Assembly: GCF_010983895.1 (NCBI RefSeq)
Contig: NZ_CP048836.1
Coordinates: forward strand, 558,001 to 622,000
From: Nitrogeniibacter mangrovi
Lineage (GTDB): Bacteria > Pseudomonadota > Gammaproteobacteria > Burkholderiales > Rhodocyclaceae
Length of the DNA: 64,000 nt
Reading direction: 5' to 3'
Positions 35,651 through 44,587 of the stretch are shown here, piece after piece. The position numbers and the translations under genes were made by a program. The stretch's first letter is position 1; each line of letters opens with the position of its first letter. Under the pieces are notes generated by a model. It was given only the letters and a program-made list of their open reading frames with translations, ran no database searches and was not told where the DNA came from.

Positions 35651-36340
35651 TCAGGTGCCCGCGTCGGCGTCGCGGTACAGATGTTGCGCGGCAATATAGT
35701 CGAGAACCGGATCGGGGAGCAAATACCGGGCGCTGTGGCCGTGGTGCAGCAGGTCGCGGATGAGGGTGGCCGAGATGGCCAGGGGCGTCATGTCGAAAGG
35801 CAGGATGCCGCCGGCCGGGGCCGCGCGCAGGGCGGCGGCGTCGGCGAGCATGCGCCCGTCGCAGGCGGCGGCCAGCTCGGGGGACAGCACCTGCGGCCAG
35901 CGTCGGCCGTGGGGGGAGTGGCCGGGGCGGTTGGCCACCGCGATGTGGGTCAGTTCGAACAGTTCTTCCCAGCGATGCCAGGTGGCCAGGCCCTCGAAGG
36001 CGTCGGCGCCGAGAACGAGCACCAGCGGCCGCGTCGGGCCGAGCTGTTCGCGCAGGCGGCTGAGGGTGAGTACCGAGTAGCTGGGCCCGGCATGGCGGAT
36101 CTCGATGTCGTCCACCTGCAGGCCGGGGTTGCCGGCCACTGCGAGCCGGGCCATGGCCAGGCGATGGCGGGCGGGCGAGCGCGGGGTGTCGCGATGGGGC
36201 GGCTCGCCCGCCGGGATGAGTCGCATCTGCGCCAGACCGAGCGTCTCTCGCGCCTCCTCGGCGAGGCGCAGATGACCGAAGTGAATCGGATCGAAGGTGC
36301 CGCCGAGCAGGCCGACGGGGGCGTCAGGCGGCAACTTCAT
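35651..36340 (-). CDS. nadD: Nicotinate-nucleotide adenylyltransferase
   Basis: 229 residues. The nucleotidyltransferase signature GGTFDPIHFGHLRLAEE (His-x-x-His) near residue 13 and the C-terminal ISATLIRDLLHHG (equivalent of the family ISxTxIR motif) are present. NadD makes deamido-NAD in NAD synthesis. Start at ATG 36340 (MKLPPDAPVGLLGG), which overlaps the upstream membrane-protein gene by 17 bases; an ATG at 36355 would add five residues. Confidence 0.93.
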   Translation of the reverse strand: MKLPPDAPVGLLGGTFDPIHFGHLRLAEEARETLGLAQMRLIPAGEPPHRDTPRSPARHRLAMARLAVAGNPGLQVDDIEIRHAGPSYSVLTLSRLREQLGPTRPLVLVLGADAFEGLATWHRWEELFELTHIAVANRPGHSPHGRRWPQVLSPELAAACDGRMLADAAALRAAPAGGILPFDMTPLAISATLIRDLLHHGHSARYLLPDPVLDYIAAQHLYRDADAGT

Positions 36341-37100
36341 GGCCCGGGATGTCATGGCCGAAGATGTCGAGCGCGTTGGGCAGGAAGGTGGCGAAGACGA
36401 TGGGGATGGCCACCAGCGGCAGCGGGATGGCGAGCAGGCTGGCGAGGGTCGGCGAGGCGGTGGCGATCACCGCGACCAGCAGCGAGGGCGCGCCGATCAC
36501 GACGAAGAAGATGCCCATCGAATAGAGGAAGAAGGCCGGCCAGTTACGCCAGCAGGCCACCAGGCTGAAGAACATGGCCTTGGGGGCGGAGACCTTCTGC
36601 CAGCCCACGAGCATCGGTGCGAACCAGTAGGCCATCATCAGCGGGGTGGTCAGCGCCACCGTGATCAGCGCCGCGGTGAACAGCCCCGGGGCGTTCATGG
36701 TGTCCTCGTCGGGGGCCCGGAAGCCGGTGAGGATCTGCAGCAGGATGCCGCCGTCGGCGATCGCGGAGGCCGCGAGCGCGAGCAGCGAGCCGATCAGGTA
36801 GAGGCCGCCGACGGTGACCAGGGCATGGATGTCCGACTTGAAGCCGGAGAACAGCACGTCGGGCCCCACCTTGCGCTTCTCGTGCACCGCGAGCAGGCCG
36901 TTGAGCACGCCGAGCGAGACCGCGGGCATGACCAGGGCGGCGATGACCTGGCCGATGAAGGGGATGGTGTTGATGACCACCAGCATCAGCAGATAGCCGA
37001 AGGTCAGGTAGGTGACCAGGGCCGGATTGCGCTTCCACAGCGCGAATCCCTGAGCCACCCAGGCGATGCCATGGGAAGGAGTACGTTTGTAGGCTTGCAT
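36324..37100 (-). CDS. BPSS1780-family membrane protein, copy 2
   Basis: 258 residues with about six membrane helices. The opening QAYKRTPSHGIAWVAQGFALWKRNP (long, residues 2-26) and MAYWFAPMLVGWQKV are characteristic of the BPSS1780 group, Betaproteobacterial membrane proteins of unknown function. A second member of the same type is immediately upstream (37102-37854), one base away, so the pair arose by duplication and divergence. It overlaps nadD by 17 bases. I chose the ATG at 37100 rather than one at 37157. Confidence 0.82.
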   Translation of the reverse strand: MQAYKRTPSHGIAWVAQGFALWKRNPALVTYLTFGYLLMLVVINTIPFIGQVIAALVMPAVSLGVLNGLLAVHEKRKVGPDVLFSGFKSDIHALVTVGGLYLIGSLLALAASAIADGGILLQILTGFRAPDEDTMNAPGLFTAALITVALTTPLMMAYWFAPMLVGWQKVSAPKAMFFSLVACWRNWPAFFLYSMGIFFVVIGAPSLLVAVIATASPTLASLLAIPLPLVAIPIVFATFLPNALDIFGHDIPGHEVAA

Positions 37101-37101
37101 G

Positions 37102-37854
37102 TCAGCTCGGCGAATCCGCATGCCCGGGCAGGGCGCGGCGGACGGCAAAGATATCAAGATACGCGGCGTGATGCGCGCCCGCGATCACCGGGATCAGCAC
37201 CACCAGGCCGAGCCCGGCCGGGATCACGGCGACCCAGGCGAGCACGTAGAGGGCCAGGGCGAGCACGAAACAGACCGGCAGGTTGCGCAGGCAGGCGTCG
37301 ACGGAATGGGTCAGGGCGTCGATGGGGTCGGCACCGTGAAAGCGGATCAGCGCCGGAGCGAACCACAACGCCATGATCACGAGCAGCCACAGGGCGGTGA
37401 ACACGACGACGGCGAGCATGAGTCCGCCGGTGGTCAGCCCGACGGCGGCGAGCGGGCCGATGAGGGCCCCGGTGAGGGCGGCGCTGGCGCCGATCAGCGC
37501 GGCGACGAATCCGATGACCAGCACCGCGACCAGATGAAAGACGCCGACCATGACATGCTTGCCGGCATCGGCGCGCAGGCCGTCGAACAGGGCCTCGATG
37601 CGCACCCGGCCGCTGCCGGCCGCCTCGTCGGCGACGGCCACCAGCCCGGCGCCGAGCACCGGGAAGGTGAGCAGGGTGATCGCCCAGCCGATCAGGGGCA
37701 CCACGCCGATGGCGACGAGAATGATCACGAACAGGGCGCCGACCACGGCCCAGCGCGCCGGGTCGCACAAAAACAGCCGCCAGCCGGCGGCCAGCCAGTC
37801 GAGGCAGCGGGCGGGGGAGACGGTCACGGCGGAGGGCAGGGGCGCGTCGGTCAT
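37102..37854 (-). CDS. BPSS1780-family membrane protein, copy 1
   Basis: 250 residues with about six hydrophobic segments (VVGALFVIILVAIGVVPLIG, VIGFVAALIGASAALTGALI and others). Like the next gene, it has a conserved WFAPALIRFHG segment near residue 175 and a charged N-terminus (CLDWLAAGWRLFLCDPARW) as in the BPSS1780 group. First of the tandem pair ahead of nadD. Membrane location is clear and the role is unknown. Confidence 0.78.
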   Translation of the reverse strand: MTDAPLPSAVTVSPARCLDWLAAGWRLFLCDPARWAVVGALFVIILVAIGVVPLIGWAITLLTFPVLGAGLVAVADEAAGSGRVRIEALFDGLRADAGKHVMVGVFHLVAVLVIGFVAALIGASAALTGALIGPLAAVGLTTGGLMLAVVVFTALWLLVIMALWFAPALIRFHGADPIDALTHSVDACLRNLPVCFVLALALYVLAWVAVIPAGLGLVVLIPVIAGAHHAAYLDIFAVRRALPGHADSPS

Positions 37855-37909
37855 GGGCGTCGGTCGGTGCGGCGGGCGGTCCGCTCCCATTGTCGCGCCG
37901 CCGGGCGGC

Positions 37910-38857
37910 TCAGTCGACCCACGGCAGACTGTCGCCGGCGGCGATGCGCAGGTGCAGCAGATCCCGGTATTCGTTCGGGTCCTTGACCAGCACCATCTCG
38001 CCGCTGCGCGGCAGGTGGAAGTCCTCCGCGCGGGACAGCCAGAAGCGCAGCGCCGCGGCCCGCAGCATGGCCGGCCAGGCGGTGCGTTCGGCCGCAGTGA
38101 GCGGGCGCTCGGCGTGGTAGCCGCGCAGCAGGGCGCGGGTGCGTTCGGCATTGAGTTCGCCACCGGGCTGGCTGCACCAGTCGTTGACCGTGACCGCCAG
38201 GTCGAACAGCAGGGCGTCGTTGCCGGCGAAATAGAAGTCGATCACGCCACCGATCTGGTCTTCGTCCCAGAGCACGTTGTCGCGGAAGGCGTCGGCGTGG
38301 ATCACGCCCTCGGGCAGGGCGGAGACGTCGATCGAGGCCTGGAAGCGTAGTTCGGCGTCGAGCAGGCGCTGCTCGTCGGCCACCAGATAGGGGCGCACCG
38401 CCTCGGCCGTGCGCTCGCGCCATTGGGCGCCGCGCGGATTGAGCTGGCGGCGGCCGAAGCGCTGCCCGGCCAGGTGGAGACCGGCGAGCATGGTGCCCAT
38501 CTTGCGGCAGCGTGCCGCGTCGGGGGCCATGTCCGAGGCGCCCGACAGGCGCCGCACCAGCACCGCCGGCTTGCCGGACAGGGTGCCCAGGTACTCGTTG
38601 TCCAGATCCGCGATCGGCGCCGGCACCGGCAGGCCGTGGCGCGCCAGGTGGGCCATCAGGTGCAGGTAGAAGGGCAGCTCGGAACGCGGCATCGTCTCGA
38701 ACAGCGTGAGCACGTAGCGGCCCAGGCGGGTGGTGACGAAGAAGTTGCTGTTCTGGACGCCCGCGCTGATGCCGCGCAATTCGACCAGACGGCCGATGGC
38801 GTAGTTGGCGAGCCAGTCGCTCAGGGCGGCGTCGGAGACGGGAGTGAAGACGGACAT
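37910..38857 (-). CDS. thrB: Homoserine kinase (aminoglycoside-phosphotransferase-like type)
   Basis: 315 residues. This is the APH-fold form of ThrB found in many proteobacteria: ISAGVQNSNFFV (nucleotide loop), VIHADAFRDNVLW (Brenner motif, catalytic Asp and Asn) and GVIDFYFAG (Mg ligand). It phosphorylates homoserine for threonine synthesis. Its neighbours are a DUF2782 protein upstream and the BPSS1780-like pair downstream. Confidence 0.92.
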   Translation of the reverse strand: MSVFTPVSDAALSDWLANYAIGRLVELRGISAGVQNSNFFVTTRLGRYVLTLFETMPRSELPFYLHLMAHLARHGLPVPAPIADLDNEYLGTLSGKPAVLVRRLSGASDMAPDAARCRKMGTMLAGLHLAGQRFGRRQLNPRGAQWRERTAEAVRPYLVADEQRLLDAELRFQASIDVSALPEGVIHADAFRDNVLWDEDQIGGVIDFYFAGNDALLFDLAVTVNDWCSQPGGELNAERTRALLRGYHAERPLTAAERTAWPAMLRAAALRFWLSRAEDFHLPRSGEMVLVKDPNEYRDLLHLRIAAGDSLPWVD

Positions 38858-38898
38858 GGGGCCGGCGGCGGCGTGCGCCGCCGCGGTTCAGGAGCGGC

Positions 38899-39243
38899 TT
38901 ACCAGGACTTGATCACCCACATGGGGACACTGAGCTTGTGCTCGGCGGTTTCGCGTTCGAACACGCCGTCGCCCTTGCGATCGACCAGGTAGTAGGGCAC
39001 GCCATGGGCCGGCGTCACCTTGACCATGTACAGCTTGCCGTGGACGCGGAATTCCTCGACCGTCTCCTCGCCCCGCTTCTTGATGGTCACTTCCGGCTGG
39101 AAGTCCTCTTCGCTGACGCCGGCCGGGATCGGGGGCGGTGCGGGAACGGCCTCGAGGTTGGGGGGCGGATCCTGGGCGAGGCTGACCCGGGGCAGGAGCA
39201 GGGCCAGAAAGGCGAGCAACGCGGCGGTTTTCACGGGGGGCAT
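38899..39243 (-). CDS. DUF2782 family exported protein
   Basis: 114 residues: signal peptide (cleaved near VSLA/QDPP) followed by the DUF2782 domain (EVTIKKRGEETVEEFRVHGKLYMVKVTPAHGVPYYLVD, residues about 50-90). It is a small periplasmic protein of unknown role, commonly encoded next to thrB and polA in this group. The ATG at 39243 follows GGAGATTCCG, a good ribosome site. Confidence 0.88.
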   Translation of the reverse strand: MPPVKTAALLAFLALLLPRVSLAQDPPPNLEAVPAPPPIPAGVSEEDFQPEVTIKKRGEETVEEFRVHGKLYMVKVTPAHGVPYYLVDRKGDGVFERETAEHKLSVPMWVIKSW

Positions 39244-39575
39244 CGGAATCTCCTTGAATGACGACAGTGTATCAAGCCTCGGGCCGTTTCTGGATGTCGT
39301 GCCGTGACGATGGCGTCTGAGCGGCGCACGATGGTACGCGAGCGGCACGCTCGTGCGATTGTGCGGGCAAGTCCGTCAGCGATGTCTATAATGCCTTGAG
39401 TGCCAGTTGCCTCTGCAGAGCCGGGCGGCGTTTGCCGACCCGCCGTGAGCTTGGCGCCCGTGCAAGCCCGATAAACACAATCAGGACCAGACATTCAGTA
39501 CCGGCACGTCAGTTGCCGGGCTGTTCGGGAGCGAGGAGACACCACCCGGTCCGGCCTGCACCGACGGGAAAGACC
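39244..39575. other. Intergenic region between DUF2782 and the sigma-54 activator
   Basis: 332 bases. No convincing gene. It holds a TATAAT at 39387, a possible -10 for the activator with a weak -35, and a perfect palindrome CGAGCG-GCA-CGCTCG (39339-39353) that could be an operator. The ribosome site for the activator is not obvious. Confidence 0.6.
39387..39392 (+). promoter_or_regulatory. Possible -10 element for the sigma-54 activator gene
   Basis: A perfect TATAAT in otherwise GC-rich DNA, 184 bases before the start codon. No clear -35 stands 17 bases upstream (TTGTGC lies 22 bases away), so this is tentative. Confidence 0.3.
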
Positions 39576-41525
39576 ATGTCCACACCGACGCCCAATGCGG
39601 TTCGGGGACACGTCCATCGCATTCACGACATTCTCGAGCGTGAAGGCGATGCCGGCGTCCGCGACCTCGTCAGCAGTTCCTGGCGACGATGCCTGCGCGA
39701 CTACCAGCTGGATCCGTCCGCGCCCGCGTTTCCGACCATTCTCACCGATCACGAGCTCGCCGAGCGGCGCACCTGTGCCGAGGACATCATCGAATGCGCC
39801 AAGCACGAGATGACCACGCTGTTCCAGCAGCTCGGCGATCCGGAACTGGCGGTGGTGCTCGTCGATACCGGCGGGGTCATCCTGCACATGGTGGCGGCGC
39901 CCAACTTCAGCGAGGAGGTGGGCCGCGAAGGCTTTCGCGTCGGCGCGGTGTGGAGCGAGGGCGAGATCGGCACCAACGGCATGGGCACCTGCCTCGTGCT
40001 CGGCGAGCCGGTGGTGGTGCGCCAGCACGAGCACTTCTTCGCCAAGTTCACCGGGCTGACCTGCTCCGCGGTGCCGATCTTCGATCCGGACGGGCGCATC
40101 GTTGCGGTACTCGACGTGACCAGCCGCTCCACGCTCATGCAGCAGCACTCCCTGGTGCTGCTCGGCATGACCGCGCAGATGATCGAGAACCGGCTCATCG
40201 ACCGGCGCCACCGGGAGGACTACCCGGTGCATTTCCACAGCCGGCCGGAGTTGGTCTATACGCTGCACGAAGGCATGCTGGTGGTCAGCGAGGACGGTCA
40301 CATCCGCGCCGCCAACCGCAGCGCCCTGTTCCAGCTCGGTTTCGACAGTGTCGAGTCGGTGCGCGCCAAACGCCTCGACGAGGTGTTCCAGGTCTCGCTC
40401 GACGACATCGTCAGCCGCAGCGTGCGCAGTTCCTTCCATCCGGTGCCGGCCTTCAGCGCCGGCTCGTCGAGCCGCTTCTTCATGGTGGCGCAGGAGCCCG
40501 CCTCGCGTGCGTCGCAGGAGCGCCCCCGGGCCCTGATCGATGCCGAAGCCCCCTCGCGGCCGGCCGTGCCCGCCGGGCATTTCAGCGACGCCCGGCTCAC
40601 CACCCAGCTGGCCCTGGCGGGCAAGGTGGTCGCGCGTGGCATCCCGGTGCTGCTGCATGGCGAAACCGGCGCCGGCAAGGAGATCTTCGCGCGCGCCCTG
40701 CATCAGGCCAGCCCGTGCAGCGACGGTCCGTTCGTGGCGGTCAACTGCGCCTCGCTGCCCGAAGGGCTCATCGAGAGCGAACTGTTCGGCTACCGGGCCG
40801 GCGCCTTCACCGGCGCCCAGCGCAGCGGTCGGCGCGGCAAGATCCTCCAGGCCGACCGCGGCACCCTGTTCCTGGACGAGATCGGCGACATGCCCCTGTC
40901 ACTGCAGGCGCGGCTGCTGCGGGTGCTCGACGAGCGCATGATCACGCCGCTCGGTTCCGAGGATCCGGTGCCGGTCGAATTCCAGCTCGTCAGCGCCAGC
41001 CACCGCCACCTGCCCGAGCGGGTCGCCGAAGGCTTGTTCCGCGAGGATCTGTATTTCCGCCTGTGCGGCCTCGAGGTCGCGCTGCCGCCGCTGCGCGAGC
41101 GCACCGACCGGCGCGAGTTGATCGGGCGGATGCTCGACGAGGAGGCGGGCCGGTCGATGGCCATGTCGCGGGCGGTCGAGACCCTGCTCATGGACTACCC
41201 GTGGCCGGGCAACCTGCGCCAGTTGCGGCACGTGCTGCGCACCGCGGCCGTGTTGTGTGACGGCGACTGCCTGGAGATGGCGCACCTGCCGCCGGCGGTC
41301 AGGCCGGCGCAGTCCGTTGTGCTGGGGGACGGCGAGCCGTCGCATCCTGCCGAGCCGGTGCGCGAACTGAACCCGATCGAGGCCAACGAGCGCCAGGTGT
41401 TGCTGCAACTGCTCGACGAGCACCACTGGAACGTGAGCCAGGTGGCCAAGGCGCTGGGCGTCAGTCGCAACACCCTGTACCGCAAGTTCCATCGCCTCGG
41501 CATCGAGCTCAAACCGCCTCAGTAG
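39576..41525 (+). CDS. AcoR-type sigma-54-dependent transcriptional activator
   Basis: 649 residues. The N-terminus (VRDLVSSSWRRCLRDYQLDPS) is typical of AcoR/AcxR activators; residues about 70-220 form a GAF sensor and about 225-290 a PAS-like region. The AAA+ domain has Walker A GETGAGKE (about 363), the sigma-54 contact loop GAFTGA (about 410) and Walker B GTLFLDEIGD (about 428), and residues about 600-645 form a Fis-type helix-turn-helix. It activates sigma-54 promoters by ATP hydrolysis. Position near a -24/-12 promoter before xoxF makes this the probable activator of the methanol dehydrogenase genes; AcoR relatives sense alcohols and carbonyl compounds. ATG at 39576 chosen over an unconvincing longer frame. 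Confidence 0.93.
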   Translation: MSTPTPNAVRGHVHRIHDILEREGDAGVRDLVSSSWRRCLRDYQLDPSAPAFPTILTDHELAERRTCAEDIIECAKHEMTTLFQQLGDPELAVVLVDTGGVILHMVAAPNFSEEVGREGFRVGAVWSEGEIGTNGMGTCLVLGEPVVVRQHEHFFAKFTGLTCSAVPIFDPDGRIVAVLDVTSRSTLMQQHSLVLLGMTAQMIENRLIDRRHREDYPVHFHSRPELVYTLHEGMLVVSEDGHIRAANRSALFQLGFDSVESVRAKRLDEVFQVSLDDIVSRSVRSSFHPVPAFSAGSSSRFFMVAQEPASRASQERPRALIDAEAPSRPAVPAGHFSDARLTTQLALAGKVVARGIPVLLHGETGAGKEIFARALHQASPCSDGPFVAVNCASLPEGLIESELFGYRAGAFTGAQRSGRRGKILQADRGTLFLDEIGDMPLSLQARLLRVLDERMITPLGSEDPVPVEFQLVSASHRHLPERVAEGLFREDLYFRLCGLEVALPPLRERTDRRELIGRMLDEEAGRSMAMSRAVETLLMDYPWPGNLRQLRHVLRTAAVLCDGDCLEMAHLPPAVRPAQSVVLGDGEPSHPAEPVRELNPIEANERQVLLQLLDEHHWNVSQVAKALGVSRNTLYRKFHRLGIELKPPQ

Positions 41526-41602
41526 GGTCGCTCGGCCACTGTCCGGTGGATCGGCTCGACTCTGCGGCGCCACCGGACAAAGCTGCGCAGACCCCGGCGC
41601 GC

Positions 41603-42223
41603 CTACTCCGCCAATCCCTGGTGGCGGTAGCGGTGCAGGGTGGGCGAATCGATGAGCATCTCGTGCAGCGCCGCGCGATGGCTGCGGTCGAGCACCGTGA
41701 CCGGCGTGTCGGCGGCGCGCGCCGCGTCGGCGAACGGTGCCTCGACGACACCGGCTTCGACCAGCGCCGCCCAGTCCGCGTGGGGCGGCAGCGGCGAGGA
41801 CTTGACCAGCACCAGCTTCTCCGCATTGAGGCGTTCGGCCAGCCACAGCGCCAGACCGTCGGACGAGGCGTGGCTGCCCGGTGGCATCTGCGCGGCGTGG
41901 CGCAGGTGGGCCAGAGGCATCCAGATGGCGATGCGTCCGGCGTGCAGGGTGTCGAGGATGTCCTCGTCGAGGGCGCACAGGCTGAACTCGGGGCGCAGGG
42001 CCTGGAGCATGAAGGCGAACTGCCCCATGCCGAGCACGGCGATGTTGTGCATGGTCAGGGTGTCGACCTGCCAGGTGTCACGCATGCGCCAGGCCTGACG
42101 GGCGAAGTCGCCGCCGCCGGGTACGAGCACCACACGCCCGCCGCCGAGATCGGCGATCTCGTCCAGCCAGTCGGTGAGCACCGGATCATCGGCCAGCTGT
42201 CCCCCGATCTTGATGACCCACAT
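41603..42223 (-). CDS. Amino acid kinase superfamily protein (MfnE-like)
   Basis: 206 residues. It begins MWVIKIGGQLADD (K-x-G-G phosphate loop), then VLVPGGGDFARQ, and HASSDGLALWLAERLNAEKLVLVKS near residue 120, motifs of the amino acid kinase fold (glutamate 5-kinase, UMP kinase). Its compact form resembles the kinases of methanofuran/tetrahydromethanopterin cofactor synthesis (MfnE and bacterial relatives), known from C1 clusters. It lies between the sigma-54 activator and xoxF and is divergent from xoxF, so a role in a C1 cofactor pathway is plausible but inferred. Confidence 0.7.
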   Translation of the reverse strand: MWVIKIGGQLADDPVLTDWLDEIADLGGGRVVLVPGGGDFARQAWRMRDTWQVDTLTMHNIAVLGMGQFAFMLQALRPEFSLCALDEDILDTLHAGRIAIWMPLAHLRHAAQMPPGSHASSDGLALWLAERLNAEKLVLVKSSPLPPHADWAALVEAGVVEAPFADAARAADTPVTVLDRSHRAALHEMLIDSPTLHRYRHQGLAE

Positions 42224-42435
42224 GGTTGTTGTTCTCTCCCGGGCACGTGTCCGCGTATCCCGCGCAGGCAGGGACGGAAGGTGATGACGATGGCGCGCCG
42301 GAGCGGCGCGCGGCTTCCTGCTTTCCGATACACGAACCGTGCCAAGCGTCGGGGGGCGGCTCGATCCGGCGGCCCGTGGCGACCTTGGCGTGTCGGTCGC
42401 GCGTGTGTCGGCGTGATGTTCTGGTCAGGCTGTTG

Positions 42436-42451
42436 CAGTGCCGGCGCACTG
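42436..42451. promoter_or_regulatory. Candidate upstream activator site (palindrome)
   Basis: CAGTGC-N4-GCACTG, a perfect 6-base inverted repeat, lies about 165 bases before the -24 element of the sigma-54 promoter, a typical distance for the binding site of an enhancer-binding protein. No binding data, only form and position. Confidence 0.4.
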
Positions 42452-42613
42452 TGTCACGCCGGGTGTGTCAGCACCGGGATGACCTGCGGCACGCGACCCG
42501 CCGCCACGCCCATGTCCATGCTCGCAAGTCATGCCGGCTGGCGGGTGAAATCCCTTGTTTCATCGCCCTTCCGGCCGCGGTGCGTATCGCGTCGGCGGGG
42601 GGCGTGTCCGTGG

Positions 42614-42629
42614 TGGCACGTGACTTGCA
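42614..42629 (+). promoter_or_regulatory. xoxF: Sigma-54 (-24/-12) promoter for xoxF
   Basis: TGGCACGTGACTTGCA matches the sigma-54 consensus TGGCACG-N4-TTGCA in every fixed position, with GG and GC separated by exactly 10 bases. It lies 146 bases before the xoxF start, with predicted transcription start near 42640. The nearby gene for an AcoR-type activator strongly supports function. Confidence 0.88.
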
Positions 42630-42774
42630 CTTCGGCAGTGCGGAGGTGTGAAACGTGGCCTCCCGATGTGCCGTTGCCGCTTCGCGCCGCGAGCGGATTT
42701 GACGGCATTGCCGGCGGACGGGTGGACTCTGGTGCCACGTTCGGGGGCTTGCATAAAAAACAAGGAGACATTGA

Positions 42775-44577
42775 ATGAAGGTTGGGCTGAAGCAGAAACT
42801 CGCGGTCTCGATCGCATGTCTGTTTGCCGCCGGAATGGCCTATGCCGATGCAGATCTGGACAAGGCCATGAAGGATCCGAGCAACTGGGCCGCACAGGCG
42901 GGTGACAACCAGAACCACCGGTACAGCACCCTTAAACAAATCAACGCAGGCAACGTGAACAAATTGCAGGTGGCCTGGACCTTCTCGACCGGGGTGTTGC
43001 GCGGTCACGAGGGCTCTCCGCTGGTCATCGGCGACATGATGTACATCCACTCGGCGTTTCCCAACAACGTGTTCGCGGTCGATCTGAACACGCAGGAGAT
43101 CGTCTGGAAACACACGCCCAAGCAGGACGACGCGGTGATTGCGCAGATGTGTTGCGACACCGTGAACCGGGGCCTGGCCTATGGCGACGGCAAGGTCTTC
43201 CTGCAGCGGGCCGACTCCGTGCTCGAGGCGCTCGATGCCAAGACCGGCAAGGTCGTCTGGTCGGTGGTCAACGGCGATCCCAAGCTCGGCGCGGTGAACA
43301 CCAATGCGCCGCACGTGTTCGGAGACAAGGTCATCACCGGTATCTCCGGCGGCGAGTGGGGCGTGCGTGGCTACATCACCGCCTACGACATCAAGACCGG
43401 CAAGCAGGTGTGGCGTGGCTACAGCACCGGTCCGGATGACGAGATGCTGATGGATCCGGAAAAGACCATGACGTGGACCGACGGCAAGCTGGCGCCGGTG
43501 GGCAAGGATTCGTCGCTGAAGACCTGGCAGGGCGATCAGTGGAAGATCGGTGGCGGCACCACCTGGGGGTGGTACAGCTACGACAAGGATCTGAACCTGC
43601 TCTACTACGGGAGCGGCAACCCGAGTACCTGGAACCCCGCCCAGCGGCCGGGTGACAACAAGTGGTCGATGAGTATCTGGGCGCGTGACCTCGATACCGG
43701 CAAGGTGAAGTGGATCTACCAGATGACGCCGCACGACGAGTGGGACTACGACGGTGTCAACGAGATGATCCTTGCCGACATCAACGTCAAGGGCAAGCCG
43801 ACCAAGGCGCTGGTGCACTTCGACCGCAACGGCTTCGGGTACACGCTCGATCGCACCAACGGCGCGCTGCTGGTGGCCGAGAAGTACGACCCGGCGGTCA
43901 ACTGGGCCACGCATGTGGACATGAAGACCGGTCGTCCCGAGGTCGTGGCCAAGTACTCCACGCAGCACAATGGCCCGGACGTGAACAGCAAGGGCATCTG
44001 CCCGGCGGCGCTCGGTTCCAAGGACCAGCAGCCGGCCGCCTTCGATCCGAAGACCGGCCTGTTCTACGTGCCGACCAACCACGTGTGCATGGACTACGAG
44101 CCGTACGAGGTCGACTACACCGCCGGCCAGCCGTATGTGGGTGCCACCCTGGCCATGTATCCGGCACCGAACAGCCATGGCGGCATGGGCAACTTCATCG
44201 CCTGGGATGCGGGCAAGGGCAAGATCGTCTGGTCCAAGCCGGAGAAGTTCTCGGTCTGGAGCGGTGCGCTCACCACGGCGGGCGATGTGGTCTTCTACGG
44301 AACGCTCGAAGGCTACCTCAAGGCCGTAAGCCTCAAGGACGGCAAGGAGCTGTGGAAGTTCAAGACCCCGTCCGGCATCATCGGCAATGTCTTTACCTAT
44401 GAGCACAAGGGCAAGCAGTATGTCGGCGTGTATTCGGGTATTGGCGGCTGGGCCGGTATCGGCATGGCTGCGGGCCTCGAGAAGGACAGCGAGGGCCTCG
44501 GCGCCGTGGGCGGTTATCGCGATCTGCAGAAATACACAAACCTCGGTGGCTCGCTCACCGTTTTTGCCATCCCCTAA
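42775..44577 (+). CDS. xoxF: Lanthanide-dependent PQQ methanol dehydrogenase XoxF
   Basis: 600 residues with a signal peptide (cleaved near AYA/DADL). It is a PQQ beta-propeller quinoprotein. The adjacent cysteines (CC, residues 126-127) form the disulfide ring near PQQ. Metal and catalytic residues are E194 (GGEWGVRG), N282 (GSGNPSTWN), D324, and the extra D326 in DEWDYDG; the last replaces the Ala of calcium MxaF enzymes and is diagnostic for rare-earth XoxF. It oxidises methanol (and formaldehyde) in the periplasm, passing electrons to XoxG. AAGGAGA precedes the ATG. Operon xoxF-G-J plus two unknown genes, driven by a sigma-54 promoter. Confidence 0.97.
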   Translation: MKVGLKQKLAVSIACLFAAGMAYADADLDKAMKDPSNWAAQAGDNQNHRYSTLKQINAGNVNKLQVAWTFSTGVLRGHEGSPLVIGDMMYIHSAFPNNVFAVDLNTQEIVWKHTPKQDDAVIAQMCCDTVNRGLAYGDGKVFLQRADSVLEALDAKTGKVVWSVVNGDPKLGAVNTNAPHVFGDKVITGISGGEWGVRGYITAYDIKTGKQVWRGYSTGPDDEMLMDPEKTMTWTDGKLAPVGKDSSLKTWQGDQWKIGGGTTWGWYSYDKDLNLLYYGSGNPSTWNPAQRPGDNKWSMSIWARDLDTGKVKWIYQMTPHDEWDYDGVNEMILADINVKGKPTKALVHFDRNGFGYTLDRTNGALLVAEKYDPAVNWATHVDMKTGRPEVVAKYSTQHNGPDVNSKGICPAALGSKDQQPAAFDPKTGLFYVPTNHVCMDYEPYEVDYTAGQPYVGATLAMYPAPNSHGGMGNFIAWDAGKGKIVWSKPEKFSVWSGALTTAGDVVFYGTLEGYLKAVSLKDGKELWKFKTPSGIIGNVFTYEHKGKQYVGVYSGIGGWAGIGMAAGLEKDSEGLGAVGGYRDLQKYTNLGGSLTVFAIP

Positions 44578-44587
44578 AGGGCGGCTT

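Larger units (their letters stand above)
42224..42774. other. Regulatory intergenic region upstream of xoxF
   Basis: 551 bases without a gene, unusually long for this compact window. It contains a consensus sigma-54 promoter (42614-42629), a perfect palindrome (42436-42451), and several GTGTC-type half-sites (near 42245, 42390, 42401, 42452, 42464) that may bind the activator. It separates the MfnE-like kinase (leftward) from xoxF (rightward). Confidence 0.8.
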
